Notes under the pieces: model-generated
Databases searched by the model: none
What the model saw: only the letters and a program-made list of their open reading frames with translations
Told to the model about the DNA's origin: nothing
Translations under genes and position numbers: made by a program
NCBI GenBank assembly: GCA_029934755.1
Contig: JAOZLQ010000009.1
Location: 1-26,573, forward strand
Direction: 5' to 3'
Length of the DNA: 26,573 nt
Origin: Desulfuromusa sp.
GTDB taxonomy: Bacteria > Desulfobacterota > Desulfuromonadia > Desulfuromonadales > Geopsychrobacteraceae
Shown here: one piece after another, positions 1-9,352 of the stretch
How positions within the stretch are numbered: the first letter of the stretch is position 1
How the letters are laid out: each line of letters begins with the position of its first letter

Positions 1-2109
1 AATTCTATTGGTGCACAGAGCTTGGTAGAGGGAGACTCTTATAATTTGGTCATCAGTGCCAGCGATCCTGATGATAATCCCCTTACTTACAGTGCAAGCA
101 ATCTTCCTTCGGGGGCAGTTTTTATCTCCTCAACTCGTTCCTTCAGCTGGATACCTGATAATGATCAAGCGGGTACCTACCATGTGACATTCTCGATCAG
201 TGATGGTTCGCTCAGCGATTCTGAAACCGTTACTTTGACTGTTGAAAATGGCAACGAAACGCCGGTTCTGGATTCGATCGGCAGTCAAACGATAGGTGAG
301 GATTCCCTGCTGACATTTGTGGTGACAGCTAGCGACGTGAACGATGATAGCCTAAGTTACAGTGCTGCAGGGCTTCCAACTGGTGCTGCATTTGATATGG
401 AACAGCAGCGTTTCAGCTGGACACCTGATTACACTCAGGCAGGTAATTTTTCTGTGCAAATCACTGTAACAGACGGAGTGTCCAGCGATTCCGAAACTGT
501 TGAAATAACGGTTACGAACAGCAACCGGCCACCTGTCATCAGTGGCACTCCTGATAACTCAGTTATGGCAACAACAGGTTATTCTTTTACTCCGGGTGCC
601 AGCGATCCTGATGATGATTCCTTGTCTTTCTCCATTGTTAATCAACCGAGTTGGGCGACGTTTAATCCTGCCACAGGTAAATTGAGTGGTACACCGACAG
701 AAGCCCAGGTGGGTACAACCACCGCTATTGTTATCAGTGTTAGTGATAGTATGACGAGTGCTTCATTATCACCATTTTCTATTGATGTCATTGCTTATGT
801 CCAGCAGGACTCGGATGGTGATGGAGTCCTCGATCATCTGGATGCTTTCCCCAATGATAATAGTGAATGGGAAGATACGGATGGTGACCAGATTGGCAAC
901 AACAGTGATCTGGATGATGACAATGATGGGATTGCCGATGTACGTGATGGTTTTCCACTAGATAACACTCAGGCTGGCTGGATTATTTCAGCAACTGCGG
1001 TAACGGGTGGATATTTGACTCCAGAAGGAGAAACCTCCGTACTGTATGGTGGTTCTCAGAGCTATCAACTGACGCCAATGGCTGGATATTACATTCATGA
1101 TTTATTGATTGATAATGTCTCTGTTGGTTTGGTTGCCAATTATGCATTTGAAAATGTTGGTGACCACCACAGTATTACCGCAGTTTTTGTCTCGATTCCA
1201 ACTGGACTCAGTTATGATCCAATCGCATCAGGGCTTATTGGTGTTGAGCGGATTGATGGTGGCGATGACAGCACCAACCTGGTTAACAGCAAACCGAAGC
1301 AGGATCTTGACTATCAATTCCGGATTGTTCTGCGTGATTCCATTGCGGTTGATCAGCGCCGGGTTTTCTTGATTCTTGATAATTATAAATACGAAATGGA
1401 TATTGATGATGGAGTGCTTGCCAGTGGTGCTGACTATGTCTTTACAACCCGTTTGGGAGCCGCTTTCTTACATCAATTCTATTTTAGTGCTGAAGATGTA
1501 TCCGGTAACCAAGTGTGGCGTTATCCGCAAAGTGGTGATTTGCCAGGCCCTGCAGTAGAACTCCTCAATGGCAAGAATGTTGTTGGTATCGCTGCAAAGA
1601 TCAATGCTCATGCCTTAAGTACAATTGAAGTTTTCAATGATGATCAGGTCTATCGTTGGGTTCCTGAATCAGAGCCGAATGGCCAGTTTGACTTGGCAGA
1701 TTCCGGAGCACCTATTGCTTCGGGTGAAGGTTATGTTTTGAAACGTACTTCTGGATCTACATTAGCTGATCTCAGTATTTATGGTGAAATTGTCGATGCT
1801 GAGCATGAGTTTCAAGTTAACTCTGGATGGAATCTGCTCAGCAATCCTTATGGTGGGAATGTCAAACTGGCAGATGTTGAAATTCGGTTGGGAGATGCTG
1901 CCCCGGTTCCATGGTTGGTTGCTGCGACCAATAATCTGGTTGTCGATGCAATTTATTCCTATCTTGGTACCGATTGGGGAAATAGTAATGAATTTTCCAG
2001 TGCAGCGGGAACTGATTCAGCAATTCTAGTCCCATGGATTGGTTACTGGATCTATGTGAATCCAACTGAACAGGATATCTCGTTGATCATTCCAAAGCCT
2101 TTGCAGTAA
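1..2109 (+). CDS. Secreted repeat protein with Ig-like and TSP3-type repeats (5' end missing)
   Basis: The frame is open from the first base, so the N-terminus lies outside the window; about 702 codons are present. Three cadherin/He_PIG-like Ig modules of about 90 residues follow one another (bases 1-270, 271-537, 538-807), with recurring ASDPDDN-type and FSW(I/T)PD motifs. Next comes an Asp-rich block (808-972) with DSDGDGV, DTDGDQ and DLDDDNDG, typical of calcium-binding thrombospondin type-3 repeats. A segment at about 979-1190 ends in SITAVF, as in InlB B-like bacterial repeats. The remaining C-terminal 300 residues are unrecognised; they contain GWNLLSNPY and GYWIYV, seen in secreted beta-rich proteins. 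No LPXTG, PEP-CTERM or autotransporter barrel is visible. The stop lies 13 bases before the preferred start of the next gene, so the two are probably cotranscribed. The likely role is a cell-surface or extracellular adhesion/matrix protein; this is inference from domains. Confidence 0.85.
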   Translation, partial: NSIGAQSLVEGDSYNLVISASDPDDNPLTYSASNLPSGAVFISSTRSFSWIPDNDQAGTYHVTFSISDGSLSDSETVTLTVENGNETPVLDSIGSQTIGEDSLLTFVVTASDVNDDSLSYSAAGLPTGAAFDMEQQRFSWTPDYTQAGNFSVQITVTDGVSSDSETVEITVTNSNRPPVISGTPDNSVMATTGYSFTPGASDPDDDSLSFSIVNQPSWATFNPATGKLSGTPTEAQVGTTTAIVISVSDSMTSASLSPFSIDVIAYVQQDSDGDGVLDHLDAFPNDNSEWEDTDGDQIGNNSDLDDDNDGIADVRDGFPLDNTQAGWIISATAVTGGYLTPEGETSVLYGGSQSYQLTPMAGYYIHDLLIDNVSVGLVANYAFENVGDHHSITAVFVSIPTGLSYDPIASGLIGVERIDGGDDSTNLVNSKPKQDLDYQFRIVLRDSIAVDQRRVFLILDNYKYEMDIDDGVLASGADYVFTTRLGAAFLHQFYFSAEDVSGNQVWRYPQSGDLPGPAVELLNGKNVVGIAAKINAHALSTIEVFNDDQVYRWVPESEPNGQFDLADSGAPIASGEGYVLKRTSGSTLADLSIYGEIVDAEHEFQVNSGWNLLSNPYGGNVKLADVEIRLGDAAPVPWLVAATNNLVVDAIYSYLGTDWGNSNEFSSAAGTDSAILVPWIGYWIYVNPTEQDISLIIPKPLQ
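56..75 (+). repeat. 20-bp direct repeat, copy 1 (within Ig-like module 1)
   Basis: The 20 bases starting gtgccagcgatcc are identical at 56-75 and 596-615. They encode the SASDPDD/GASDPDD core of Ig-like modules 1 and 3. A related pair, ttcagctgga(t/c)acctgat, occurs at 141-158 and 412-429 in modules 1 and 2. These are traces of module duplication. Confidence 0.8.
596..615 (+). repeat. 20-bp direct repeat, copy 2 (within Ig-like module 3)
   Basis: Exact second copy of bases 56-75, in the same reading frame (540 bases apart, a multiple of three), encoding the same Asp-rich motif of the third Ig-like module. Confidence 0.8.
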
Positions 2110-2122
2110 CAGGAGAATGGCT

Positions 2123-3358
2123 ATGAAAAGATTTTGGACAAAAATTATATCTCTGTTTGCTTGTCTCTCCTTATTGCTGTTATCAGCCTGTGGTGGCGGT
2201 GGAGGAGGGGACTCGAGCGCAACCAGCAGAGCTGCTGACGATGGAAGCACTGCTACGTTGACAACATTAACTGGAACTGTTGCCGATGGTTATCTTAGAG
2301 ATGCCCGAGTTTTTCTCGACCGGAATAATAATCGTATCTATGACAATGGTGAGCCGACGGCACAATCAACAACTGGCGGGGTTTACACATTAAATGTCAG
2401 TCCGGGAGAGGGCGAACTTTTTCCTGTTGTAGTGCAAGTGATTGCTGGACAAACGGTTGATGAAGATACCGGAACCACTGTTGTCAATAGCTATTTATTG
2501 GAATCATTGCCGGGACGCTGGGAATTTGTGTCTCCTTTGACAACTCTGGTTAAATTGGAATGTGATAAGAATCCATCTCTTTCGGCGCAACAGGCAGAGA
2601 TTGTGGTTCTCTCCCAACTTGGAATCGCCGACACGGTATCACTTTTCACTGATTATCTTGCATCTGGAAGTGTTGATGAGATCTTAGTTGCAGAATATAG
2701 GCGTGCTCACAATGCGGCTCAAATAGTGGCTCATCTTATGGGGAGCTTGCGGGAAAGTATTTCTCAAAATTTAGGTGGGTTAATCGATGATGATGAGCAA
2801 ATACTCGTATCTTATATGGTTGCTGATCAAATTCTCTGGCAGGCCTCATTGATTGAACAAGCTCTTGATGACGAGCGAAACCTGGGGGTGGAGATTGATG
2901 TCGCTTCCGTAACCAATGCAGTCAGTGCAGAAATCAATATTGATGATTTAGATGTCGCAATGTTGGTTCTTTACGAGGAAAGGTTGGAGCAAAACTTTGA
3001 AACGTGGGATATGCAACCACCGCAAATTCAGAGTCAGTTGCCCCCTGCGGATGATACCGCTTCGGTTGATGTCATTGTATCAGTTTTCTTTGATGAACCA
3101 CTTGATGAAACTTTGTTGACCAACGGCATTGTCGAATTATCAGGGCCGAACGGATTAGTCTCCGGTAGCCTGAATTATGATTCTGAACACATCAGTTTGA
3201 CGTTTACTCCAAGCCAGTTACTGCTACCGTTTAGTTATTATCAGGTAACCCTGAAGGGTATCCTTGCTGATACTCTTGGTAACCCATTGGGGGAGGATTA
3301 CATTTGGGCGTATACAACGATCTTTGATCAAATGCCACCACCACTTCCAGATTTTTGA
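2123..3358 (+). CDS. Predicted lipoprotein with SdrD-B-like and Big_5 (SbsA Ig-like) domains
   Basis: A 411-residue protein. An ATG at 2117 is also in frame, but the AGGAG at 2111-2115 is only 1 base from it and 7 bases from the ATG at 2123, so 2123 is preferred. The N-terminus is a lipoprotein signal: MKRF, a hydrophobic stretch, then LLSAC with Cys23, followed by a glycine run. After this comes a carboxypeptidase-regulatory/SdrD-B-like segment (GTVADGYLRDARVFLDRNNN, then YTLNV). The middle is helical and unrecognised. The C-terminal 110 residues resemble a Big_5 bacterial Ig-like domain (PADDTASVD..VSVFFDEPLD..TFTP..L....YQVTL). It sits directly behind the secreted repeat protein gene and may be its surface partner or anchor; that partnership is inferred from position only. 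Confidence 0.8.
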   Translation: MKRFWTKIISLFACLSLLLLSACGGGGGGDSSATSRAADDGSTATLTTLTGTVADGYLRDARVFLDRNNNRIYDNGEPTAQSTTGGVYTLNVSPGEGELFPVVVQVIAGQTVDEDTGTTVVNSYLLESLPGRWEFVSPLTTLVKLECDKNPSLSAQQAEIVVLSQLGIADTVSLFTDYLASGSVDEILVAEYRRAHNAAQIVAHLMGSLRESISQNLGGLIDDDEQILVSYMVADQILWQASLIEQALDDERNLGVEIDVASVTNAVSAEINIDDLDVAMLVLYEERLEQNFETWDMQPPQIQSQLPPADDTASVDVIVSVFFDEPLDETLLTNGIVELSGPNGLVSGSLNYDSEHISLTFTPSQLLLPFSYYQVTLKGILADTLGNPLGEDYIWAYTTIFDQMPPPLPDF

Positions 3359-3419
3359 TGGTTTAGTCTAACGATTATCTGCTTTGTTAGGCGATAATTC
3401 TTATGTTTTTTTAAATACG

Positions 3420-3459
3420 AAAAGTGGCAGCATTCATATAGTGATGCAGCCACTTTTTT
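3420..3459. terminator. Bidirectional terminator between the lipoprotein gene and guaC
   Basis: Arms aaaagtggcagcat (3420-3433) and atgcagccactttt (3444-3457) pair over 13 of 14 positions with a single A-A mismatch; the loop is 10 bases. A T-run follows on the plus strand and the A-run before the hairpin serves the minus strand. It lies between two convergent genes, so it can stop both. Confidence 0.85.
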
Positions 3460-3477
3460 GTTAAACTTTCGATGTTT

Positions 3478-4515
3478 TTAAGAAAAAGTTTTATTTTCCT
3501 GTTCCTGGACGCGAATAAAGGTTGTTCGCTTGGTCAGTTCTTTGAGTGCCGAAGCCCCTACGTAAGTGCAACTGGAACGAACCCCTCCTAGAATATCTTT
3601 GACTGTGTTTGCTACGGCTCCCCGATAAGGAACCTCTACGGTCTTTCCTTCTGATGCACGGTACTCAGCGACACCGCCAGCATGTTGTTCCATCGCTGTT
3701 CCTGAACTCATTCCATAAAATTGCTTAAATTGTTGACCGTCACGTTCAATCAACTGACCACCACTTTCATCGTGACCGGCCAGCATTCCACCCAGCATAA
3801 CAAAATCAGCACCACCACCAAAAGCTTTAGCAACATCTCCAGCACTGACACAACCACCATCAGAGATGATGCGCCCACCCAGACCATGAGCGGCATCGGC
3901 ACATTCAATGACAGCTGATAGTTGCGGATAGCCAACCCCGGTTTTAACCCGAGTAGTACAGACTGAACCCGGCCCGATACCAACTTTGACAATGTCCGCA
4001 CCGGAAAGAATTAATTCTTCAACCATTTCTCCAGTCACTACGTTGCCAGCCACGATTGTTTTATCAGGGAAATTGTCACGACAGAGCTTGACGAAATCAA
4101 CAAATGACTCGGCATAGCCATTGGCCACATCGATGCAGATAAAATCAAGTTTTGTATATTGTGAAAGAATATTTTTTAAATGACCAAAGTCGGCTTCAGC
4201 AGTACCAGTACTGACCATAATCCGTTGATAAATCGCATCATCCTGTTGATTAAGGAAGTCTCGCCATTGTTGCAGACTGTAGTGTTTATGGATTGCTGTC
4301 AGTAGACCGAAATTGGCAAAAACTTTTGCCAGTTCGAAGGTCCCAACTGTATCCATGTTGGCGGCAATAATTGGAGTGCCGGTCCACTCACGTTGGCTAT
4401 GTAAAAACGTGAAGGTTCGTTCCAGATTGACTTGGGAACGGCTTCTTAATGTTGACCGTTTGGGGCGAATGAGGACATCCTTAAAGCCAAGTTTTAGATC
4501 AGATTCAATACGCAT
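3478..4515 (-). CDS. guaC: GMP reductase
   Basis: Catalyses NADPH-dependent reductive deamination of GMP to IMP, returning guanine nucleotides to the adenine branch of purine salvage; cytosolic. The 345 residues match the length of E. coli GuaC (347). The N-terminal GFKDVLIRPKRSTLRSRSQV and the IMPDH/GMPR catalytic loop GIGPGSVCTTR are present, with catalytic Cys186 and Thr188 at the same numbers as in the E. coli enzyme. Further motifs are the phosphate-binding ISDGGC, the glycine-rich ADFVMLGGMLAGHDE and the YRGMSS-like FYGMSSGTAM. There is no CBS-domain insertion, which argues against IMP dehydrogenase. The start ATG has AAGGAA seven bases upstream. Transcribed alone, divergent from dnaE. 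Confidence 0.97.
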   Translation of the reverse strand: MRIESDLKLGFKDVLIRPKRSTLRSRSQVNLERTFTFLHSQREWTGTPIIAANMDTVGTFELAKVFANFGLLTAIHKHYSLQQWRDFLNQQDDAIYQRIMVSTGTAEADFGHLKNILSQYTKLDFICIDVANGYAESFVDFVKLCRDNFPDKTIVAGNVVTGEMVEELILSGADIVKVGIGPGSVCTTRVKTGVGYPQLSAVIECADAAHGLGGRIISDGGCVSAGDVAKAFGGGADFVMLGGMLAGHDESGGQLIERDGQQFKQFYGMSSGTAMEQHAGGVAEYRASEGKTVEVPYRGAVANTVKDILGGVRSSCTYVGASALKELTKRTTFIRVQEQENKTFS

Positions 4516-4792
4516 CAGGTTTCCTTACTGTATCGTTTATAGTTGTCAGATTATTAAGTTCAGTGATTAAGCTGTTCTTGGAAAATAGCGCAATTTGAGT
4601 TTCAGGGAAAGGGATGATTCTGCTTGAAGATTATTGACCAGTGAACTCTGGCGATGCTACTGTTTCGAGACTGAAAAAAAATTGTTCAGATCTAGTTATG
4701 GTCGAATTGTGCTATGGCGAAAACTTCTGATTTATGCAGCTTCCCTTGTAGTTTGTGTACTAACCGTCCCCTTTGGATAAAGTATAGCACTT
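4516..4792. other. Intergenic region between divergent guaC and dnaE
   Basis: This 277-base AT-rich stretch should hold the promoters of both genes. I see no convincing hairpin, RNA gene or ORF in it. Upstream of dnaE there is only a weak promoter-like pair: TTGTGT at about 4755, then 17 bases, then GATAAA. No Shine-Dalgarno sequence is obvious directly before the dnaE ATG. Confidence 0.5.
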
Positions 4793-7700
4793 ATGGAACA
4801 CTCTAATTTCGTTCATCTTCATTTGCATAGTCAATATAGTCTTCTTGATGGGGCGATCAAGCTTGATGCGCTGGTTTCCCGAGCTAAAGAATTCAAGATG
4901 CCGGCAATCGCGGTCACTGATCACGGCAATATGTTTGGTGCCATTGAATTTTATACCAAAGCGATGGATGCAGGGATCAAACCGATTGTTGGCTGTGAAG
5001 TTTATGTTGCTCCCGGATCTCGTTTTACCAAAGGGAATGCCCGCGGTTCTTCAGAGGCTTCCTACCACTTAGTTCTGCTCTGTATTAATCACACTGGATA
5101 CAAAAATCTCTGTCATATGGTTTCTGCTGCTTATCGCGAGGGGTTTTACTATAAGCCACGAATCGATTGGGATTTGCTAGCTCAGCATAATGAGGGATTG
5201 ATTGCTTTATCAGCCTGTCTTGGTGGAGAACTGCCAACGCTAATTAATCTTAATCATCCCGAGGAAGCACTGGAACGTGCTACTCAGATGGCGCAGATTT
5301 TTGATGAACAGCGTTTTTATCTTGAATTACAGGAAAATTTTTTACCGGAGCAGGCCAAAGCGAATGCGGGTCTTATCTCGATCGGCAAAGAGTTGGATTT
5401 ACCGCTGGTCGCAACCAATGATTGTCATTATCTTTCCCGTGAAGACTCTTTTGCGCACGAAATATTACTTTGCATCCAGACCGGTAAAACTATGGATGAT
5501 CCGAACCGGATGCGTTTTCCCAATGATGAATTTTATGTCAAATCACCACAAGAGATGATTCAGTTATTTCCGGATCAACCCGAAGCGATTTCTAATACGA
5601 TTCAAATTGCTGAACGCTGTAACCTTACTCTTGATTTTAAAACCTATCACTTTCCTCAATATGAAAAGCCTGTCGATAAAACTCTTGATGAGGTACTGGA
5701 AGAGCAAAGTCGAGTTGGACTTGAAGAACGTCTCAATGAAATTCGCAAACTCCGTGATTTAAGTGAAGATGATCTTAAAGTTTATCATGATCGTCTGGAA
5801 GAGGAGCTGACCTGTATTGAAGAGATGGGCTTTCCCGGATATTTTCTGATCGTTGCCGATTTTATTAACTGGGGTAAAGATCAAGGCATTCCGGTTGGTC
5901 CAGGGCGTGGATCAGCAGCCGGTAGCCTGGTTGCATACGCAATTCGCATTACCGATATTGATCCAATTCCCTACAATCTTTTGTTTGAACGTTTTTTGAA
6001 TCCTGAGCGGATATCGATGCCAGATATTGATGTCGATTTTTGTATCTATGGTCGTGAGCGGGTTATTGATTATGTTCGGCAGAAATATGGATCAGAAAAT
6101 GTCGCTCAAATTATCACTTTCGGTACGATGCAGGCTAAAGGTGTGCTACGTGATGTCGGTCGGGCACTGAATATACCTTATGGTGAAGTGGATAGAATCG
6201 CCAAACTTGTTCCCAATGTCCTTGGTATTACCCTGAAACAGGCGATAGATCAAGAACCACAACTAAAGGCTCTGGTCGAAAAAGATCCCAAGATTAAAGA
6301 GCTGGCGAAAACTTCGCTGGCTCTTGAAGGGTTGACGCGTCATGCGTCTACCCACGCTGCCGGGGTTGTGGTGACACCGAAGCCGCTTCCTGAATATCTT
6401 CCCTTGTATGTTGATCCAAAGTCTGGCGGTCAAGTCACTCAGTATCCAATGAGCTATGTTGAAAAAATTGGATTGGTCAAGTTTGATTTTCTCGGTTTAA
6501 AAACTTTGACGGTGATTGAAAATGCTATCCAACTGATTCGTGTAGGTAAAGAATCTACTTTTGATCTTCGACTCATCCCTATCGATGATACGAAGACATT
6601 CGAATTGCTTTCCCGTGGTGAAACAACCGGAGTTTTTCAGCTGGAATCGAGTGGGATGAAAGAATATCTGGTTAAGTTGAAACCAAACTGTTTTGAAGAT
6701 CTGATTGCAATGGTAGCTTTGTATCGGCCTGGACCTTTGGGTTCGGGAATGGTTGATTCGTTTATCAAGCGAAAGCATGGAACTGAACAATTTAAATATG
6801 ATTTTCCGCAGTTAGAGCCAATTCTTAAGGATACTTACGGAGTTATTGTCTATCAGGAACAGGTTATGCTGATTGCCCAGATCCTGGCGAATTACAGCTT
6901 GGGTGCTGCCGACTTGTTGCGTCGGGCAATGGGTAAAAAGAAGGTTGAAGAAATGGCCAAACAAAAGAAGAGTTTTCTCTTCGGGGCCGCTGCCAATAAG
7001 CTGAATCTGAAAAAAGCTGAAAGCGTTTTTGATCTGATGGAAAAATTTGCTGCGTATGGTTTTAATAAATCCCATTCGGCGGCCTATGCACTGATTGCTT
7101 ATCAAACGGCTTATCTTAAAGCGCATTATCCGGTTGAGTTTATGGCTGCGCTTTTGACCGAGGATATGGAAAATACCGATAAGGTGATTAAAAACATCAG
7201 TGAAGTGCGTGCGATGGGAGTCGAAGTTCTGCCTCCAGATATCAATGCTTCTGCACGGTCTTTTACTGTTGCAGAAGAGATCATGCGTTTTGGTCTTGGT
7301 GCCGTTAAAGGTGTTGGTTCAGCGGCTCTCGATTCAATCCAACTAGTCCGCAAAGATAAAGAATTCAACTCATTGCAGGATTTTTGTGAGCGTGTCGACT
7401 TGCGCAAGGTTAATAAAAAAGTTGTTGAAGCTCTAATAAAATGCGGTGCCTTTGATTCTCTGGGGGGAAAGCGCGCCCAGTTTTTTGCTGGTTTTGAAGA
7501 CGCAATGGAAATTGGCCAGAGATTGCATAAAGAGCGGGAATCAGGTCAAGATTCTTTGTTTGGTAGCAAAGAAATTCTATCTGTCGGGGGTAACGGTTAT
7601 GGCACTCTTCCCGATGTTGAGGAATGGGATGAAAAAATTCTGCTGAGTTACGAAAAAGAGGCCCTTGGCTTTTATGTCAGTGGCCATCCGTTAGCGCGTT

Positions 7701-8263
7701 ACAGTGATTCAATCAAACGTTTTGCAACCTGTGAGGCTGCTGGATTGCCAGAACGTACCGATAAAGAACAGGTACGCGTGTGCGGAATTATATCGGGAAT
7801 TAAGGAACTGATCACCAAAAAAGGTGACAGAATGGCATTTGTCACCCTGGAAGACTTGAGTGGATCGGTTGAAGTTATTGTCTTCCCCGAAATTTACACT
7901 GCGGCAATGGAATACTTGAAGGGTGAAGATCCATTGTTGGTCAGCGGTGAATTAGATGTTGGAGAAGAGGCCTGCAAAATACTTGCGACGGAAATCTCTC
8001 TCTTGCGTGATGTCAAAGAGACAATGGCCAAGCGAGTCCACATCCGCTTGACAACTCCGGGATTAGACGAGTTACAGATGCGACAACTCAAAGGGATTGT
8101 GCAGCGCTACCGTGGCAATTGTGATGTGCAGTTGCATATTGTTATACCAAATCGCAGTGAAACGATTATTACCTTGCCCGAGCAGTTGAAAATGGCAGCG
8201 ACTGATGAGGCCATGGTTGATGCCGAGGCATTATTTGGCTATAGCGTGATGAATTTTGAGTAG
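4793..8263 (+). CDS. dnaE: DNA polymerase III alpha subunit
   Basis: Catalytic polymerase of the replicative holoenzyme. The 1156 residues compare with 1160 in E. coli. The N-terminal PHP domain shows HLHLHS (residues 8-13) and TDHGN (Asp43, His44). The C-family palm carries PDIDVDF with Asp411/413/415, and KFDFLGLKTLT with Asp565; the catalytic Asp triad of E. coli DnaE (D401, D403, D555) falls in these motifs. The finger region RPGPLGSGM, the helix-hairpin-helix FGLGAVKGVGSAAL (about 831-845) and the C-terminal OB fold (about 994-1070) follow in the usual order. The ATG lacks a clear Shine-Dalgarno sequence, but the protein begins where DnaE homologues begin. accA follows 122 bases downstream, a dnaE-accA order also found in E. 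coli. Confidence 0.98.
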   Translation: MEHSNFVHLHLHSQYSLLDGAIKLDALVSRAKEFKMPAIAVTDHGNMFGAIEFYTKAMDAGIKPIVGCEVYVAPGSRFTKGNARGSSEASYHLVLLCINHTGYKNLCHMVSAAYREGFYYKPRIDWDLLAQHNEGLIALSACLGGELPTLINLNHPEEALERATQMAQIFDEQRFYLELQENFLPEQAKANAGLISIGKELDLPLVATNDCHYLSREDSFAHEILLCIQTGKTMDDPNRMRFPNDEFYVKSPQEMIQLFPDQPEAISNTIQIAERCNLTLDFKTYHFPQYEKPVDKTLDEVLEEQSRVGLEERLNEIRKLRDLSEDDLKVYHDRLEEELTCIEEMGFPGYFLIVADFINWGKDQGIPVGPGRGSAAGSLVAYAIRITDIDPIPYNLLFERFLNPERISMPDIDVDFCIYGRERVIDYVRQKYGSENVAQIITFGTMQAKGVLRDVGRALNIPYGEVDRIAKLVPNVLGITLKQAIDQEPQLKALVEKDPKIKELAKTSLALEGLTRHASTHAAGVVVTPKPLPEYLPLYVDPKSGGQVTQYPMSYVEKIGLVKFDFLGLKTLTVIENAIQLIRVGKESTFDLRLIPIDDTKTFELLSRGETTGVFQLESSGMKEYLVKLKPNCFEDLIAMVALYRPGPLGSGMVDSFIKRKHGTEQFKYDFPQLEPILKDTYGVIVYQEQVMLIAQILANYSLGAADLLRRAMGKKKVEEMAKQKKSFLFGAAANKLNLKKAESVFDLMEKFAAYGFNKSHSAAYALIAYQTAYLKAHYPVEFMAALLTEDMENTDKVIKNISEVRAMGVEVLPPDINASARSFTVAEEIMRFGLGAVKGVGSAALDSIQLVRKDKEFNSLQDFCERVDLRKVNKKVVEALIKCGAFDSLGGKRAQFFAGFEDAMEIGQRLHKERESGQDSLFGSKEILSVGGNGYGTLPDVEEWDEKILLSYEKEALGFYVSGHPLARYSDSIKRFATCEAAGLPERTDKEQVRVCGIISGIKELITKKGDRMAFVTLEDLSGSVEVIVFPEIYTAAMEYLKGEDPLLVSGELDVGEEACKILATEISLLRDVKETMAKRVHIRLTTPGLDELQMRQLKGIVQRYRGNCDVQLHIVIPNRSETIITLPEQLKMAATDEAMVDAEALFGYSVMNFE

Positions 8264-8385
8264 CAATGGGTTGCGAAGCTATCATACTTGACCTCTGCAC
8301 TCCGAAGTTTTATTGTGGGATACTTTTAAGAATTGATTGAAAATACCCGTTGACTAATGTCCGTTGCCGGGCAGGGAGAAGTTAG

Positions 8386-9345
8386 ATGAACCAATACCTT
8401 GATTTTGAACAGCCGATTGCTGACCTTGAAACGAAAATAGGTGAGTTACGTGAGTATTCAACTGATAATGTCGATTTTTCCAGTGAGATAAAAAAGCTTG
8501 AAAAAAAAGCGGGTAAGCTGAAGAAGGATGTCTATTCAAATCTTAGCCGTTGGCAGAGAACCCAGTTAGCCCGGCACGCCAAGCGGCCTTATAGCCTTGA
8601 TTATATCGAGCGTATTTTTACAGATTGGTCTGAAGTTCATGGCGATCGAAATTATCGCGATGATCCCGCTCTGGTTTGTGGTTTCGCCCGAATCGACGGA
8701 AAGCCCTGTTGTGTTATCGGTCATCAAAAAGGTCGAAATACCAAGCAGAAGGTTTACCGGAATTTCGGTATGCCAAATCCCGAAGGTTATCGGAAAGCGT
8801 TACGTGTGATGCAGCTGGCCGATCAGTTTGGCTTGCCGATCTTTACTTTTGTTGATACCCCTGGGGCTTTTCCTGGTATTGGTGCCGAGGAGCGTGGTCA
8901 GGCAGAGGCCATCGCCAGAAATTTAAGGGAAATGGCTATGTTGCGTGTTCCCGTGATTGTAACAATTACGGGTGAAGGTGGTTCTGGTGGTGCATTAGCC
9001 ATAGCCGTTGGCAATCGGGTGTTGATGATGCAGTATTCGGTCTATGCGGTTATTTCTCCAGAAGGTTGTGCCGCTATTCTCTGGAATGATGGAACCAAAG
9101 GGCCACAAGCCGCGGAGGCGTTAAGGCTGACAGCGCAGGATGTCGATAGCTTGGGTACCGTCATTGATGAAGTTATTCCAGAGCCTCTCGGAGGTGTCCA
9201 TCAAGATCATGATCAGGCTGCGGAGACACTCAAAGAATATCTATTGAAGCATCTAGCTGAGCTGGAAGACTATTCCCCAGAGGGTTTGATCGAACAACGC
9301 TATCAGCGTTTTAGAGCTATAGCTGAGTTTGAAGAACCAAAATAG
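8386..9345 (+). CDS. accA: Acetyl-CoA carboxylase carboxyltransferase subunit alpha
   Basis: Forms the carboxyltransferase with AccD and moves the carboxyl group from carboxybiotin to acetyl-CoA, giving malonyl-CoA for fatty acid synthesis. The 319 residues equal the usual AccA length. The family N-terminus (LDFEQPIADLETKI) leads into a helical region and then the crotonase-like carboxyltransferase core. Key motifs are IGHQKGRNTK, NFGMPNPEGYRKALR, FVDTPGAFPG, the oxyanion-hole glycine motif TGEGGSGGALAI and SPEGCAAILW. No zinc ribbon is present, as expected (that lies in AccD). GGGAGAAG precedes the ATG. The rlpA gene begins 7 bases after the stop. Confidence 0.98.
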   Translation: MNQYLDFEQPIADLETKIGELREYSTDNVDFSSEIKKLEKKAGKLKKDVYSNLSRWQRTQLARHAKRPYSLDYIERIFTDWSEVHGDRNYRDDPALVCGFARIDGKPCCVIGHQKGRNTKQKVYRNFGMPNPEGYRKALRVMQLADQFGLPIFTFVDTPGAFPGIGAEERGQAEAIARNLREMAMLRVPVIVTITGEGGSGGALAIAVGNRVLMMQYSVYAVISPEGCAAILWNDGTKGPQAAEALRLTAQDVDSLGTVIDEVIPEPLGGVHQDHDQAAETLKEYLLKHLAELEDYSPEGLIEQRYQRFRAIAEFEEPK

Positions 9346-9352
9346 TGGTCTA

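Noticed and set aside
9329..9352. TTG start for rlpA overlapping accA
   Set aside because: It adds eight polar residues before the lipoprotein signal and has no ribosome binding site; the ATG at 9353 fits better.
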